64,000 bases of DNA from positions 176,728,412 through 176,792,411 of the forward strand of contig CM036617.1 in assembly GCA_020746105.1 (NCBI GenBank), in the 5' to 3' direction. How positions within the stretch are numbered: position 1 is the first letter of the stretch; every line of letters starts with the position of its first letter. The notes under the pieces are model-generated. The model saw only the letters and a program-made list of their open reading frames with translations. It had not been told where the DNA came from and searched no databases. A program made the position numbers and the translations under genes. Positions 23,625 to 36,163 of this stretch are shown piece after piece. This DNA comes from Trogon surrucura. Lineage: Eukaryota > Chordata > Aves > Trogoniformes > Trogonidae.

Positions 23625-26272
23625 GGGTGTGGTGGTGATGTCAACAAATGATGGGTAAGTGCTTCAGGGGTAGAATTATACTGTCTGAAATTTAATCTGA
23701 TGTTGAACATGTCAAGCCAAGTGTTGTTTAGTGCTCAGATTCTTCTGTTCGGCACAAGTCAGATGATAAAAATTAGGAAAACTAAAAAGGCAAGTAATGC
23801 CTGAGGAGAATTATGTAACTTCAGACCAGTAGCAGCAAAGAAAGCCTTTCTAGATTCACGGTTTAGATACAGCAGAGTTCCATGGACATCAGTGGTGTAT
23901 CCTAATGACTATCCCTGAAATAATAGCAAATTATACCAATAAAACAAAATAAGTGATTGTGATATGCTATTAAATAAAAATAATTTACTCAGTTCTGTTT
24001 TGAACACTCTTTTACGGTGGTTATTTTCTTTTTCTTTTCCCCTTTTAGTACTTCTAATTACCTGTGTCTTTTAGTTAATAGAATGGATTCCATGTAAAAA
24101 CAATTACTGATTTAAAGAATAACTTATGCTCTTGTCAAAACAAGAAAAAATACTGAGAAGAAATTCTCTAAACAATGCAAAAATAGGATTAGCTACTTTT
24201 GCATCCTTATTTCCTCCAGTTCTCTAAATCATTGGTATCAAGGATCTTTCACATGGAAATGGTAACAAGAGAAGTGCAATACAGCTCCCTCAAGGGGGAA
24301 TATTATGGGGAAACTAATGCAGCGGGTGTAATGCAGTCCTAAAAGTAGACTCAGCCTTATAATGTCCTGTTACCATCATAACTTTCCAACTATGTTGTCA
24401 GGCACCAGATACCAAGACAAGAAGAAATTAAGCAAGAGGCTTTGCATGTTAAAAAAATACAAATTGCACTGAATACTCGCACATTTATAATTAGGAAGTA
24501 TTGCTGCGTGTTCCTGAAGGAAGAAGCTCGCATGAATGTACACCTATTAAAGCAGAAAGATAAAGGGAAATTCTTCATTTGCAGGTTGAGGAAGTGAAAG
24601 GGGTGATGAGGATGAAAATCGTAAGCTAAATTTGTCCTCTTGGTCTCACAGTATTTATCATTTTATATTTATAGTTACAATTGAAAATAATCTTGAAGCA
24701 TCTCTCTCTGTAAAGCACTTTTGTATAAACAGCACCTTCTCACTCCACTGATGTGTCTCTTGCACACATTCTGAGTCATATACATGCACTTCAGGGATGA
24801 CTATTTTTTCTCTGTTTTTCTCTCCTCTGTAGAATTCTAATATCAACAGCACTCTAGGGAAAGGAGGTGCCATATATTACACCCAGCATACCATTACCAT
24901 TAGCAATGATTTTGTTCTGATTCCAAAATGTTAATTGTTCTCAGTGACCAAGATAAAAATAAGCATTTCTGACTTTCAGATTCTGGTGTCAACCTGCATG
25001 CGCTGGATTTCTCTGTGCCTTTTAGCTGAAGTATATTTCTCATACTAGAGTTACTTTATCAGTAATTTCAAATAATAATCATAATATCAACTGTTGTAAA
25101 TTTAGTGCAGAAATTTTTTTTACTTGTTTTTGTGTTTTTTTTCAAAAATCAATGCAGAGAAAAAGCCCCAACCCAGCATTTATTTTGAAGAGAGTAGAAT
25201 TTTGAGTAGTTTTCATCATCTTTCCCCATTTATTGACAAAATTGTTCTTAAGGATTTGATCTTTAAGCAGTTTTCGTAAGAAATGCATGAGTTATAACTA
25301 TATAAAGCTGTAAGGTTTGTAGCCACATATATATGCATACCCTGTATAGCTTCATTGATCTGAGTTGTTTTCAGTATTTACAGATTTTTATACAAGGTTT
25401 AAATTGCTTTTGTGTTGCTGATACAGTTCAATGTTGTTAGACTACAGAGATTCTAAAGAAATCTTTAGAAAGACCACTAATACAGATGATTCATAGTTGA
25501 ACACAAAAATTCAAAAGCAGTCACCAACCTAAAAATGTTTTGTATTTACTTTTCCAGCTGCATGCTGATTTAATGGAATACCTGAAAGAGAACTGAATAT
25601 GCAGCTTGTTTCTTATTTTGATGCTGTCCGCATTAATACCAAAATAAAAACAGATTAGAAGTTAAACCACAGAAAGATTTTCCTTGGGAATTCCTGTAAC
25701 TATATTCCTATTTACTTGCTTATTTCTGTGTTTAAATGAAATAGAGATAAAACTGCATTCATTAGTAGCTTATCCCTTCAAAATCTGATGGAATTGAACG
25801 ACTTAAATGGTTACCAAAGGAGGATAGCTTGGAAATAGTTTGTTATTAAATATAAAATCTAAATCTATGTCATTTTGTTCTAAACATAAGAGGGTTAAGT
25901 AGGCTGCCAATAGCACTGTTCAATTAAAAATGGCTTATATCCCATAGTTCTGCCATTAAAGTCTGTCTGTTTGACTTAATTCCCCAATAAAATTGTTCTG
26001 CTAAAAATTCTTGTAACAGCATATGGACAAGGTTTTATGTTAGTCAAGCAGATGCACACCGAATTCTAATATGTACTTAAGGAGATACCCTTTTAACAAT
26101 ATAAAGACTTAACCTATATTTACAGCTGGGATTTGCATGAGGGTTTATTCAGTGAGGTATTAGTGGCTACCATCATGTTACACATGCAATTATTTTTGGG
26201 TTTGGGTGTGTTCAAATAAGAAAAACTCAAATCAGCACTATAAAGATTATGTCAGAAATTCCCTTTTCTTTC
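23625..26272. other. Unclassified AT-rich DNA
   Basis: No supported gene, exon or nameable repeat. Short open frames only. Confidence 0.5.
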
Positions 26273-26319
26273 GATTTATATATATGTATATTTATATGTG
26301 TGTATATATATATGTATAA
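26273..26319. repeat. TA/TG microsatellite
   Basis: An alternating purine-pyrimidine tract of interrupted TA and TG units (for example TATATATATG and TATGTGTGTA). Not fully uniform. Confidence 0.85.
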
Positions 26320-29300
26320 CCTTAAATCAAACACAGGCTGTGAACAAATACAGTGAATGCTGTCTGACTAATTCAACACACTGCCAGCTGTCAAAAAGCC
26401 TTTAGTCTGAAGTAAGTTTCCTGGTGCTGCTCCAAAAAAAAAGCCTAAATAGCAAGTGGTACGTTTTTAAAAGTGGCTGAGATGTCTGAACATCTTATAG
26501 CATAAGGTTGCCAAACAAGTTGACATTCTTAAAGCTTGTGAGAAGGGGATACAGAGAATTGGTCACAGGACATAGGACATTTGTATGACCTGAAGTGCTG
26601 ATGTTCCTAAGGACCCCAGTCAAGTATTTGGTTGTGCTGTGCTGGGTGTTGGACACAAAGTGTGCACAACCCAACAGCTCACGCAGGTTAGGTTAGGTGA
26701 TTTATTGTGGGTTTAGTTAACACAGCGTCCTTACGAAAGGCAGCTGACAGTAAGAGCATCAGAGTGGGAAGGAGGCAGGGTCTTCTTTCAGGCCGTCAAT
26801 AAATGACTTTTAGAGCTTAGAAGAGAATATGAAGTGCAAGTAGTATCAATGAGTAAGAGCTGTGTATCTAAGTGGGAGATTTCTCAGATGTTCAAGTCAT
26901 TCCTGGGCAGAATGATTTACAGTATTTGAGGAAAAGGTGGACTGGTAGTGACAGAACAGAAGCAAGTGGCAGATTAGAAATGAGAAAAAAGTTTTTGACA
27001 AAAACATGTGCAATGAAAAGAAAACAACATAGCTGCTTAACCCCCTTGATCTTAGCGAAATAAAACTACTGTTTTGATGGTAGCTCTCTGTTCAAGTGGA
27101 TAAATCAGGTGTAGTGAAATTCCAGACATAATATTTTTTATTTAATTTATAAAATAAAGTAGAATACAAGCTTTAGTTTACATTGTTCATGAGTTTTTAG
27201 TTTAGGTTGGTTATGAGTTCCTCTGAGCTTTTTATGTGTGCCCAGAAAAGGTGCTGGATATGATGAATATTGTACAGGAATAATATATATAAGAGATATT
27301 TTTATTAATGTATTTCAGACACTCTTAGAACCCATGCCTCTTACAATGGTTTTGGTTTTTTCTTTCATGAAAATCATTGTGTCTCATGATGTGAAGTAAA
27401 ACGACACTGTTCAGTGTATGTTTTCAGGTTTAACCTAACTGTGCAAGGCTGCAGTTCAATACATTTTAATTTTAAGTGGCAGAAACTTGTATCTCCAAGC
27501 TGGCCAGCTATACAAAGGACTCTTCCCATTTTCGTACTTGTCCAGACTTACTCTTCAGCCTTGCAATTTTCTAACTCTGCAGAAATGCAGAAGTAAAGCT
27601 TTCTAAAATAGGCACTTGGCCAGCAGTAATCAGCTGTGTTCAGAAATGCTGCCTGCTGCTCCGCTTCTGCCTCATGATTTTACAGATCGCTAATCCGCAG
27701 GATCCTTCTTAATCCATCCATGCTGGCTTTCATTTTTAAGGTTTCATTAAAAGGTTATACCTCATGTAAAGACCTTGAACTAACTATTTTGTAAAGAACA
27801 TTTTTATACGTTCATCGTTGTGATGTAGAACATTTGAACTCGTAAAAATATTGCATCCGTTTCCAACATCAGGACTATTAGGTGCCCTATTTGGTGCATG
27901 CATTCTTCAGTATTGGTCATACTACTGAGAAAGTCTAATTAAGGGTATTGTCCAATTGTTCCAGGCTGGATGGAAATGTAGTCGTGGCTACAAAGAGCGC
28001 GCAGTGTAACAATTTGTCACACCAAGTTATGGGAAAGCTGGAACAGAGGTGTAAAAGCAGAAGACAATACATTACTGCATAAGACATGTAATGCTTATTG
28101 TACTTGCAAATAATACTGGCAAACTTCCAGGTTTTTAAGGCATTTTATGTGTTTCGTGGTTGGAATTTATCAGCAGTGGATGCTTCTGTTTCCAGAACTA
28201 TAATTTGTTCTCTGTACTCAATACTTGTAGGAAAGATAAAATTCTATTAGAGAGTGGTGACAGAAGCATGTAGTTCAGAAGTCTTAAGTGAGGAATTCAA
28301 AACCGTAAGAAAGCATGAGCAGGTAAAGGTGTGATGCTTCATTCCCATACAATTATTCTTAAAATCTAGACATCAGTCCATCTTGCTTTCAAAGTAAAGT
28401 AAATCTTTCTGTGCACGTTCTTTCATCTAGTGTGAGGGAGTGACATGGAAAAAAGTACGCATGCAAATTTGTGGATATCACAAAGTGATATCTGCTTTTA
28501 TTTGCCATCCAAGTTCACTTGTAAGAAAGTGATTTGGTTGGTTTAAAACAGCACATTTTCCTAAGCGTGGTTTCAGAATGCTGGAGTACCCAATACAGTA
28601 CAGTATCCTCATGTGATTGAAAAAGTGTCAGATCCAAATGAAACACAGTGGATTTTTTCATCACCTCCTGCTGACAGCTTTGAAGGTTCTGGAGGTCTAG
28701 AAATGATAGTCTATTAACTCCACAGAAGGATACAGGGTTACAGTTCTTCAGATGACAGTTTCATCTCTCTCTTGCCATAGAAGAGGTGAGCTGGCAGTAG
28801 TGCTCGTTGTTCTGACAACGTATTTGTCTGTTAAATAAATCTTGAACACTAAAAGACTATGAAATCAACTATTCGGAAGGTATTTGTTAACAGCTTTTTA
28901 TTTACCTTTGTGGAATAGCAGTACTGAACATATCCGTTCTATCTCCATTTTGTTGCAATAATCTGTTTAGCAAAAGTATGCACTTGTGATGGCTTAAAAT
29001 GTTAAGGGTTTTTCTCTTAATCACCCAGGTATTTTGGATATTTCACGAAGCTCTATCTTGGAAATTTTGGAGAGACGTTATTTTTATCTGAAATCCCTGT
29101 AAGATGATCCCAGCCATTAAAATATTTTGAGAACATCTCTTCTGATTTCTGTTGACCTAAAGCTGGAAACCAGGTTTCCAAACATTTAAAAAAGCAATCT
29201 AAAAAGATACTTATCAAGAAATAAAAATTGTAGTTTTCCAGTCTCTTATATGATTGGAAATAGATAAAACTCTGAGGCAGGAACTCTGGTAATAGTTCAT

Positions 29301-29372
29301 TTGTAATATTCCTGAAGTTACTAAGTGTTTCTTGTTTCAGTTCTCCAGAACTGGTGAACTTGTTCCTGTTGA
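26320..29372. other. Unclassified DNA, possible ancient CR1 trace near 26955
   Basis: Around 26955-27000 the plus strand reads GACAGAACAGAAGCAAGTGG and then GAAATGAGAAAAAAGTTTTTGAC. This loosely follows the CR1 coding block for DRTRG...[10 protein letters not shown]. The match is too weak to annotate as an element. Nothing else is recognisable in this stretch. Confidence 0.4.
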
Positions 29373-29373
29373 T
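29053..29373 (-). CDS. Weak candidate exon inside a 145-codon open frame
   Basis: On the minus strand a strong acceptor (CACTCATTTTTCACATTCCAG) precedes 29373. From there the frame is open in phase 0 to a stop at the low-coordinate edge. It starts INRNKFTSSGELKQETLSNF. The phase would agree with the candidate exon at 40259-40388, which ends on a codon boundary. No good donor lies inside the frame, and an open frame this long is expected by chance about once in such a window. I do not recognise the product, and chance is the likelier explanation. Confidence 0.15.
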   Translation of the reverse strand: MNRNKFTSSGELKQETLSNFRNITNELLPEFLPQSFIYFQSYKRLENYNFYFLISIFLDCFFKCLETWFPALGQQKSEEMFSKYFNGWDHLTGISDKNNVSPKFPR

Positions 29374-29490
29374 CTGGAATGTGAAAAATGAGTGAGCTTC
29401 ATTCATATTTTTCCATGTATTTTGTGTTCCTGTTGATACAACATTCAAATCTGTTAGGCCGGCTTGTCCTTTTGGTTTCTCAGTATGCAT

Positions 29491-31667
29491 CCATTAACGT
29501 TAAAAGGAAAATTTTGGAAGCCTTAAAGACAATTTTTTGATGTGTGTTTGAAATGTTACAAGGAGCTCTTCATTCATAAGCAACATGTTTCTGAGAAGTT
29601 ACATCTTCCTCTTTACAGAAATTCAAGTAACCAAATCACATGCTTTGAAGGAATTGGCTTAATTGTCTTACCTGCATTTTGAATTGAGCACATTTGGAGC
29701 AGCTTTCTCACGTGGGTGACATGGATTTATTCTACACAGCATGCAAGGATTTAGTGTTTGTCTTCCATATAAAGTTCAGCAGAACTGGTACAGAGCAATA
29801 GATTATTTTATTCTTCTGACAGCTGAAGGGATTATTTCTTATCTAGAGCAATAAGTGCAAACAGAACGTTAATTTGCAACAAGTACTGCTATCATTGAAA
29901 TGAAATGGTTAAAACTGAAGTCCTGTGCTTAAAAACGATATAAGCCTACACATATAAGTGAAAACCACCACTGCGTTTAGAGAGCGTCTGTCCACATTAA
30001 TGACCGGCCCAGCCCTAACCCGTGACACGTTTGATTTCTCATTGGATTAGTCAATAGTATTTTTACTAATAAACTTAGTGATAATATGAGTTGTAGTCTA
30101 TTTTCTAATATAGTATATTATATACAATGCTAAGAAGCAATGCTGGAGACGTGATAAAACAAATGTTTAAAATCCAAATACTTCGTGTACTCTGTTCACA
30201 GTGCTGACTGGTTTTTTGAGACACTTTACTTAGGAATCTCTGCCTACATTTTTTTTTTAATGCAAGTTCCTGTCTTTTTTAATTTTGAAGGTTATAATAA
30301 GAGTTAAATGAGTCATCAGAGATCTTAGAAACAACAAATATGAGGTGTGAACCATTTTGTTTTCTCTTTGGGAGCCCCATGAGTTTACAGAGCTCACTAC
30401 AATCCCAAGGGAGCTAACACCTCAGCAGGGCATGGTGCAGAGCGGCATAGAAACACCTGCCTTCATATCCAAAAGCAGGGTGTTAGTTTGTTTTTATTCC
30501 TGGGTTACTGAGCTCTCCTTCTTCATAGGTATTGTACCCCATGATACAGCTTCCCTTTCCAGAGTTATTCAGGACAAAATCAGGGGTCTTCTATTACTGG
30601 GCATAGCCATGCTCACAGACTCCGTTCTTTGCACTGTAGACTTTGAAATGGTTCCAGTGTGCTTAAAAATACTTTTAATTTATTTTTTTTTAATTGCTGG
30701 CTTATTTCGTTTAGTTTCTGTGTCTGGTTGGTACAGTCTGGACTGGGTTTCTTTATGACTCCTTCTCTTTGCCTATGCTTGTAAGGAATAAGTCATAAAA
30801 TGTACTTTTTGGTCTGTGTGCAACTCGCACATACACCCAGCGAGCAGGAGGCTCCAGATGAGCAAACTGAAGAAGTGTGGTCGGCTGGGAACGCTGAGCA
30901 GCACCTGGACCTTGGGGGCTGCTGGCACTGGCTACAGATAGAAGCCTTTACTGGTACATACTCTTGCCAGGCTACCTAGTTATAAAACCAGTTCAAATCC
31001 TAGCAATTTCCTCTCTAAAGCCTGCTGATGAATACTCCTATATGTGAGCAGGGTATTCTTGTTTTTCTACTGTGAGAGTTAAAAAAATTTCAGCAATGTG
31101 TAAACACTGTGAAAGAAAAATTAGCTATCCCATCTGCTTTCCTCTGACTAACATTTCTTCCATCACATGTTTAACACTAAGCCTCTCTGATGGATTTAAA
31201 AATAGATAGCTACAGAGGAGCCCACATATATTCATTGACACTCAGTCTTTGCAATTTACAACCATAAAATTGCTGGAGTAACAGACCCAACCAGGCATAT
31301 ATGTAAGAGCCAGATTTTCATTAAATGCTCCAGTTGAACTGTTTCTGTATCTCATCCTCTTGGAAAAATTTGGTCGGGAAGTTCAGATATGAAGGTAAAC
31401 TGATGACAGTTTCACAAACTTGAAAAGTAAGAAGGGTTATTTTGCATTCCTCAGAACAATGAAAGGCAGGAAGTTTTATTTCTTCTACCTTGTACCAGCC
31501 CATCGCTGCAGTATCTGATCACCTCAGAATCACTGTTACAGTGACATTAAAAATGGATCTTTTTGTTTGGCAACATGTTACAAAAATGCAAGAGGATGAC
31601 TTTTTCCACTCTGAGCTTGTCACAGGCTAAAGGGTTACCTGGTCTGCAGATGTGTAGGAATTGCATC
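29491..31667. other. Unclassified DNA
   Basis: A slightly GC-richer patch lies at about 30820-30960 (with CAGCGAGCAGGAGGCTCC). It could be an old repeat or a regulatory segment, but nothing identifies it. A plus-strand open frame at 30357-30758 is hydrophobic and unrecognised and is probably chance. Confidence 0.45.
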
Positions 31668-32890
31668 TGTGAGTTCCCAGGTCACAGAGGCTTTATGCTT
31701 TAATTCTGTATTTTATTACAGATTACCACAAATACCACAAAAGTCATCACTAGCAGGTATACATATGATTAATAAAGCAAAGATACATATCATAGAATCA
31801 TGGAATGGCTTAGGTTGGAAAGGACCTTACAGATCACCTAATCCAACCTCCCTGCCGTGAGCAGAGACACCTCTCAACTAGACTAGGTTGCCCAAGGCCT
31901 TATCCAACCTGGCCTTGAAGATCTCCAAGGAGGGAGATGTTCAACTTCTCTGGGCAATTTATTCCAGAGTCTTGCCACCCTCATAATGAAGGATTTCTTT
32001 CTAAATATATCAAGGTATTACAAGTTATCAGCAATCAATAGTATAGCAGTGATCAATACTAGCTAGAGTCAGTAAGAGCAGCACCCAATAATAGCAGCAG
32101 TCAAATATCTGTAAAATATTATAGATTACTACAAACACAGAACTAGTAAAGCAAACTTACCAATAATATAACAGCAAATACACACATTACTCATATGTAT
32201 ATAGATGGTACCAAGCACATTAAACAGATTCTGGAAGGAGCCTACTCATCCCAGATTGGAGAACCAGCCCATCCCAGAAGGGAACCCAACTATCCCAGAA
32301 ATAGGAGGACAAAGTGAACCAAGTCCTTTCTTTTTTTTTTTTTCCCCAGACTATCTTCCTACTCTTGCAGTCAGAGCAGCCAGTGGCAGTTGCCGATTCT
32401 TACATTGTCGAGATATTTTCCCCTTTTCCCAGACTATTTTTCACAATTTCAGGCACTAAGTTGCTGTTACAGCTCATTGGTTTTGTGCTGATCGATGGTA
32501 TCTCAAGATGCCTCTGGTTTCTCTGTACTCAGCTGTACTTCAAAGATGGCAGCTGCACTTCTCACGGATGCTTCTGGTTCACAGGCCTAGTTCCCAGGCT
32601 AACAGCTCCCAGGCTGACAGGCATGTTCCCTGTCAATATTTCATCAGACATTCTATTCAGTAATTTTCCCTTCCAAGCAGGTCGTTTTTATGGCTGCTCA
32701 CACCAGAGCTGTAAATGCAAGTTTTATTTTTTCTGTTCTCACTTCGTCAGAGAAAGTGAGATCTTGGTTATAAAGCTGATAGTTTGCACAGGTAATTTAA
32801 CTAAACTAAGAATGTGTGATAGTGTCCTCTTTTTCACATATTGTTTTGTAGCTGTACCATTGAGCCAGGATCAGACATCAAATGCAGGCA
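31668..32890 (-). mobile_element. Endogenous-retrovirus LTR, minus strand, interrupted by CR1
   Basis: The low-coordinate edge begins TGTGAGTTCCC at 31668, so on the minus strand the LTR ends ...GGGAACTCACA. About 45 bp inside, the minus strand has AATAAA (31717-31712), and further in are TATATA-like sequence near 32200 and a CCAAT motif near 32475-32490. The GC-richer, T-rich part near 32460-32780 has LTR-like features and short internal duplications (CCCAGGCTAACAGCT beside CCCAGGCTGACAGGC). The overall sequence fits avian ERV LTRs from my knowledge of those families, but I cannot name the family. The high-coordinate edge is uncertain. No flanking gag/pol/env remnant was seen, so it may be solo. 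Confidence 0.5.
31790..32012 (-). mobile_element. CR1 LINE fragment inside the LTR
   Basis: The fragment starts with TCATAGAATCATGGAATGG, followed by TTAGGTTGGAAAGGACCTT. It continues into the CR1 3' UTR and the end of ORF2 (TTCTCTGGGCAATTTATTCC, then GAAGGATTTCTTTCTAAAT), where it is 5'-truncated at about 32012. LTR-like sequence lies on both sides, so the CR1 inserted after the LTR. Confidence 0.92.
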
Positions 32891-35853
32891 GCCCTTAGAT
32901 TCCTTCTGTGATTTGCCTCCACTTCTGCCGTCTTCTGAAAGCAGCAGCCTGTGACCTGTGCTGCTTTCCTGCTGGGAACCAAGCCATCACGTGTAAACTC
33001 TTCACAACCGAGCAGGGCAGGGACGAGTATCTGTGGGCCATTACTGTGGGCAGTGCCCCACCTGGTCTGAAAGTCATTTTCTCTTCTGGAGAAGTTAATC
33101 ATATGTAAAGGGGAATTCCAACTCCAATAGGAGAGATTAAAGTTCACGAGTCCTTTTGGAACTTAATCTTGTGGATATTCACCAGAGTGGTAGCAGACTT
33201 TGGTTCGTATCATCGTTCTGAAAATAGTAGAGACCAAATTTGACATGAGCGTCCTTCCCTATGGTGTGACTCTCTTAGCTGAACTGTGCGTTGACGTGGG
33301 GGTCCCTGCGTTATATTGGAAATGTTCTTAGTAATTTAAACAGAAGTAAAAGAGGAATACTCTACTGCAGGATGAAAGTGGAGGACAGGAGACAGGTAGC
33401 TTCAATGCCTGAGTGCTAACTAAACTCCCCCTGGAATATCACATACATAATCTTTTTTTTTTTTTTTTTTTTTTTCCAATATAGCAGTTCCTAATGATGT
33501 CAAGTATATAAAAACTTTTGAATACTAACAGCAAACCTCAACTATGGACATAGATATATGGAGCTGAAGAAGATACGGAACCACATAAACTCATTTAAAC
33601 AAATATGCATGTAAAATGTTTTATTCTCAGTTTCACTGAGGTGAAACAAAACATGTGTTCAAAAACAGATTGACCTGAAATCATAGCTATGATTTCCTTA
33701 AAAATCCTGTCTTATCGTAGGAACATGGGGGTATTTCTTTCAATGTACACTATTTAATTATTCAGTATCGTATAGAGTTGCAAAATATCTTGAAAAATTT
33801 TTTTCAGTATCAATGCTTATCATTAATCCATCGTATTTGACACAGGTGGATGAGTAAAAACATTAAAGCTGTTAAAATTGCATGACAAGAGGCAGAGCTG
33901 TTGATAAAAAGAGTGAGTTTCTGAGCTAGAGAAGACAGTACTTCTGCTAAGTTAGGTTACATGACATGCATAGCTAAGACTGTCAAATGAATGTTTTTAT
34001 TGGTATAATACATGTATCTATGTTCCACAACAAATGTTGTGTTAATGACTAAAACCACCACACTTCTGACTCATATATTATTAATGATATCTTCTACCAC
34101 TGTTAATCATGTATTAATTTGATGCACACGAGTACATATGCCAAGCCATTGTCTGGAGAGAGTATTAGTTAATATACATATAGTGAAATTCTTCATAGGT
34201 TTGCTTTTTTATTGTTGAAATATATTTAAAGCATTATTTAATCAATTGCAATATTAAATTGCAATATAAAATATTGACTGTTGTATGGTAACAATATTTG
34301 CCTGAGCTTATTTTCTCTGACTACTTTTACAATTTTAAATATAATGTTTCTAACTCAAAAAAAATGTAGTTTTCTGTTTTAATTAATGCACCAAAGTGCA
34401 AGCAAAAAATAAATAGGAAAAAAGTCAGGAATTAATCATACTTTGAAGACTTATGCATGGATGGGTGCATCCTAACAAAAGATCTTTTTCATACACGCAA
34501 AAATGATAAAAACCAGTGAAATATACTTTGAAATCAGTTATTACTAACTGAAATATATTTCTTAGTTACATAGTTACATAAGATACTTCATTGCAGTAAG
34601 ACTAGCTTCAGGAATGAGCTCTTGGCAGCATTCAGACCCATACAGAATCATCACCCTTTGAGGTATTTTCTTGTAAGTCAAAGGCAACTTGCTTGGGAAG
34701 CACTTGCTCATGCGAGTTTTGCACTGTCACTGCCCTGTGCCCAACCAGCAGTTATTCTGACTTTCTGCTTTTGGGAATGTCATGCTGTGGGTCTCCCCAA
34801 GGTGCAGAGTTGGCAGCTCTGCATCAGTTGCCAACAGAAACCACAAGAGAATTCTCTGTTTCCCATCCTCCTTCCCGCTACCAAATGCATGAGCTGTTTT
34901 CACTGCTTTTAAAATATTCCTTTTAAGACATTCCTGTGAGTTAGCCTAGCCAGGATGACTATTTTTGCACACATTTAAGTAGTGGTATGTGCAAGCTAAT
35001 GCAAACTAGTTTAGACTGCAGTGAAAATAAAAATAATTTACTTGACTTGATTTCAAGTTCTACTAAGTCAAATTACTTTGCATTTTCCACAGGCCAGGAG
35101 CAGGCAGTCGATCTGCATATTTGCAATTATAATGCTTTCTGATGTATCTTAATACCCAAGAGACATATTTCGTTTTATATTTTATGTGGAGTTGTGATAT
35201 TGCAGATTACACTAAAACTAGCCTTTTAACTCCATTTGCAACCTAAATACAGAGCATCTTTGAGGAAGGATTTAATACTGAGTAAAATTAGGATCTTTCT
35301 GAGTGTTCCCAAGCTGGAATAAGTTTGCTACGGTTAAAACTCATGACACTGAATGGAATACAGTGTGTCTCACTTTTTATGGAAAATATTGCCGCCACCA
35401 TTTCTCAGTAGTCCCATTGTCTAGACGTTCTCTTGGTCTCTGAATGCATCCTTTACAAATAGTTAGCAACTTGTTGGTGTTTTGCTTGAAATGGGAACTC
35501 AGCTCAGCTTCCCTCTGACAGAGATGTAATAATCTTCAGTGCCAGCCAGAAAATCCAGTGTATTTGGCACTTGCTAAAATTTTCCTTTCATTTGCTTGCC
35601 TGTGAGCAGTGATGATGCAGCAGTGGTGAGGAAACGGCTTTTCAAAGCAAAATCTCATATTTTGCCAAAAAAAATAGAATTAAACAACAAAATGCCTTGT
35701 CTATCCTTGATATTCCTTGGAGAGCAAGGCTGGTGGCTTTTTGGCTAAGAGAAGGGATTGTGCTAGAGTCAAACCATCTAACTTTAGGCAGTTCACTTGG
35801 ATGTTAAGGATCACCTTTGAAGGTACCTGCTTTTCTCACTCATAGGTGAGGAG
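32891..35853. other. Unclassified DNA
   Basis: Contains a 23-base T run at 33453-33475 and a gene-free AT-rich stretch. 34622-34926 has two overlapping plus-strand open frames and moderate GC, with no recognisable product or splice signals. Confidence 0.5.
33453..33475. repeat. Poly-T run, 23 bases
   Basis: An uninterrupted T run. It could be the A-tail of a minus-strand retrocopy, but no parental gene is recognisable on its high-coordinate side. Confidence 0.9.
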
Positions 35854-36163
35854 TAGAATCATAGAATCATAGAACAATTCAGGTTGGAAAAGACCCTTGG
35901 GATCATCGAGTCCAACCATTAACCCTACACTACAAGTTCACCCCTAAACCATATCACCCAGCACCACATCCAAGCGACACTTAAACACATCCAGGGATGG
36001 CGACTCAACCACCTCCCTAGGCAGTCTGTTCCAGTGTCTGACCACTCTTTCCGGGAAGAATTTCTTCCTAATGTCCAGCCTAAACTTGCCCTGTTGCAAC
36101 TGGAACCGATTCCCCCTGGTTCTGTCCCTAATGACCTGTGAGAAGAGACCAGCACCAACCTCT
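35854..36163 (-). mobile_element. CR1 LINE, 5'-truncated
   Basis: The low-coordinate end shows tail octamers (TAGAATCATAGAATCATAG), then CAGGTTGGAAAAGACCCTTG and the same 3' UTR as the copy at 3373-4434. The 66-codon remnant of the ORF2 C-terminus ([45 protein letters not shown]) is open to its stop at 35944-35946. Homology ends at about 36163. With so little divergence in the coding tail, this is among the younger copies of its subfamily here. Confidence 0.93.

Noticed and set aside
26955-27000. Resemblance to the CR1 DRTRG...RKKFFT block
   Set aside because: Only a loose match with no flanking CR1 sequence; could be coincidence in purine-rich DNA.
29668-29735. Possible 60-bp minus-strand exon before a good donor (CAG then GTAAGA)
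   Set aside because: The open frame's phases do not match any neighbouring candidate, and the acceptor is weak.
32314-32898. 194-codon plus-strand open frame, among the longest in the window
   Set aside because: It lies antisense to the LTR, starts in a T-rich run and has no recognisable domain. T-rich LTR sequence has few stops in this frame.
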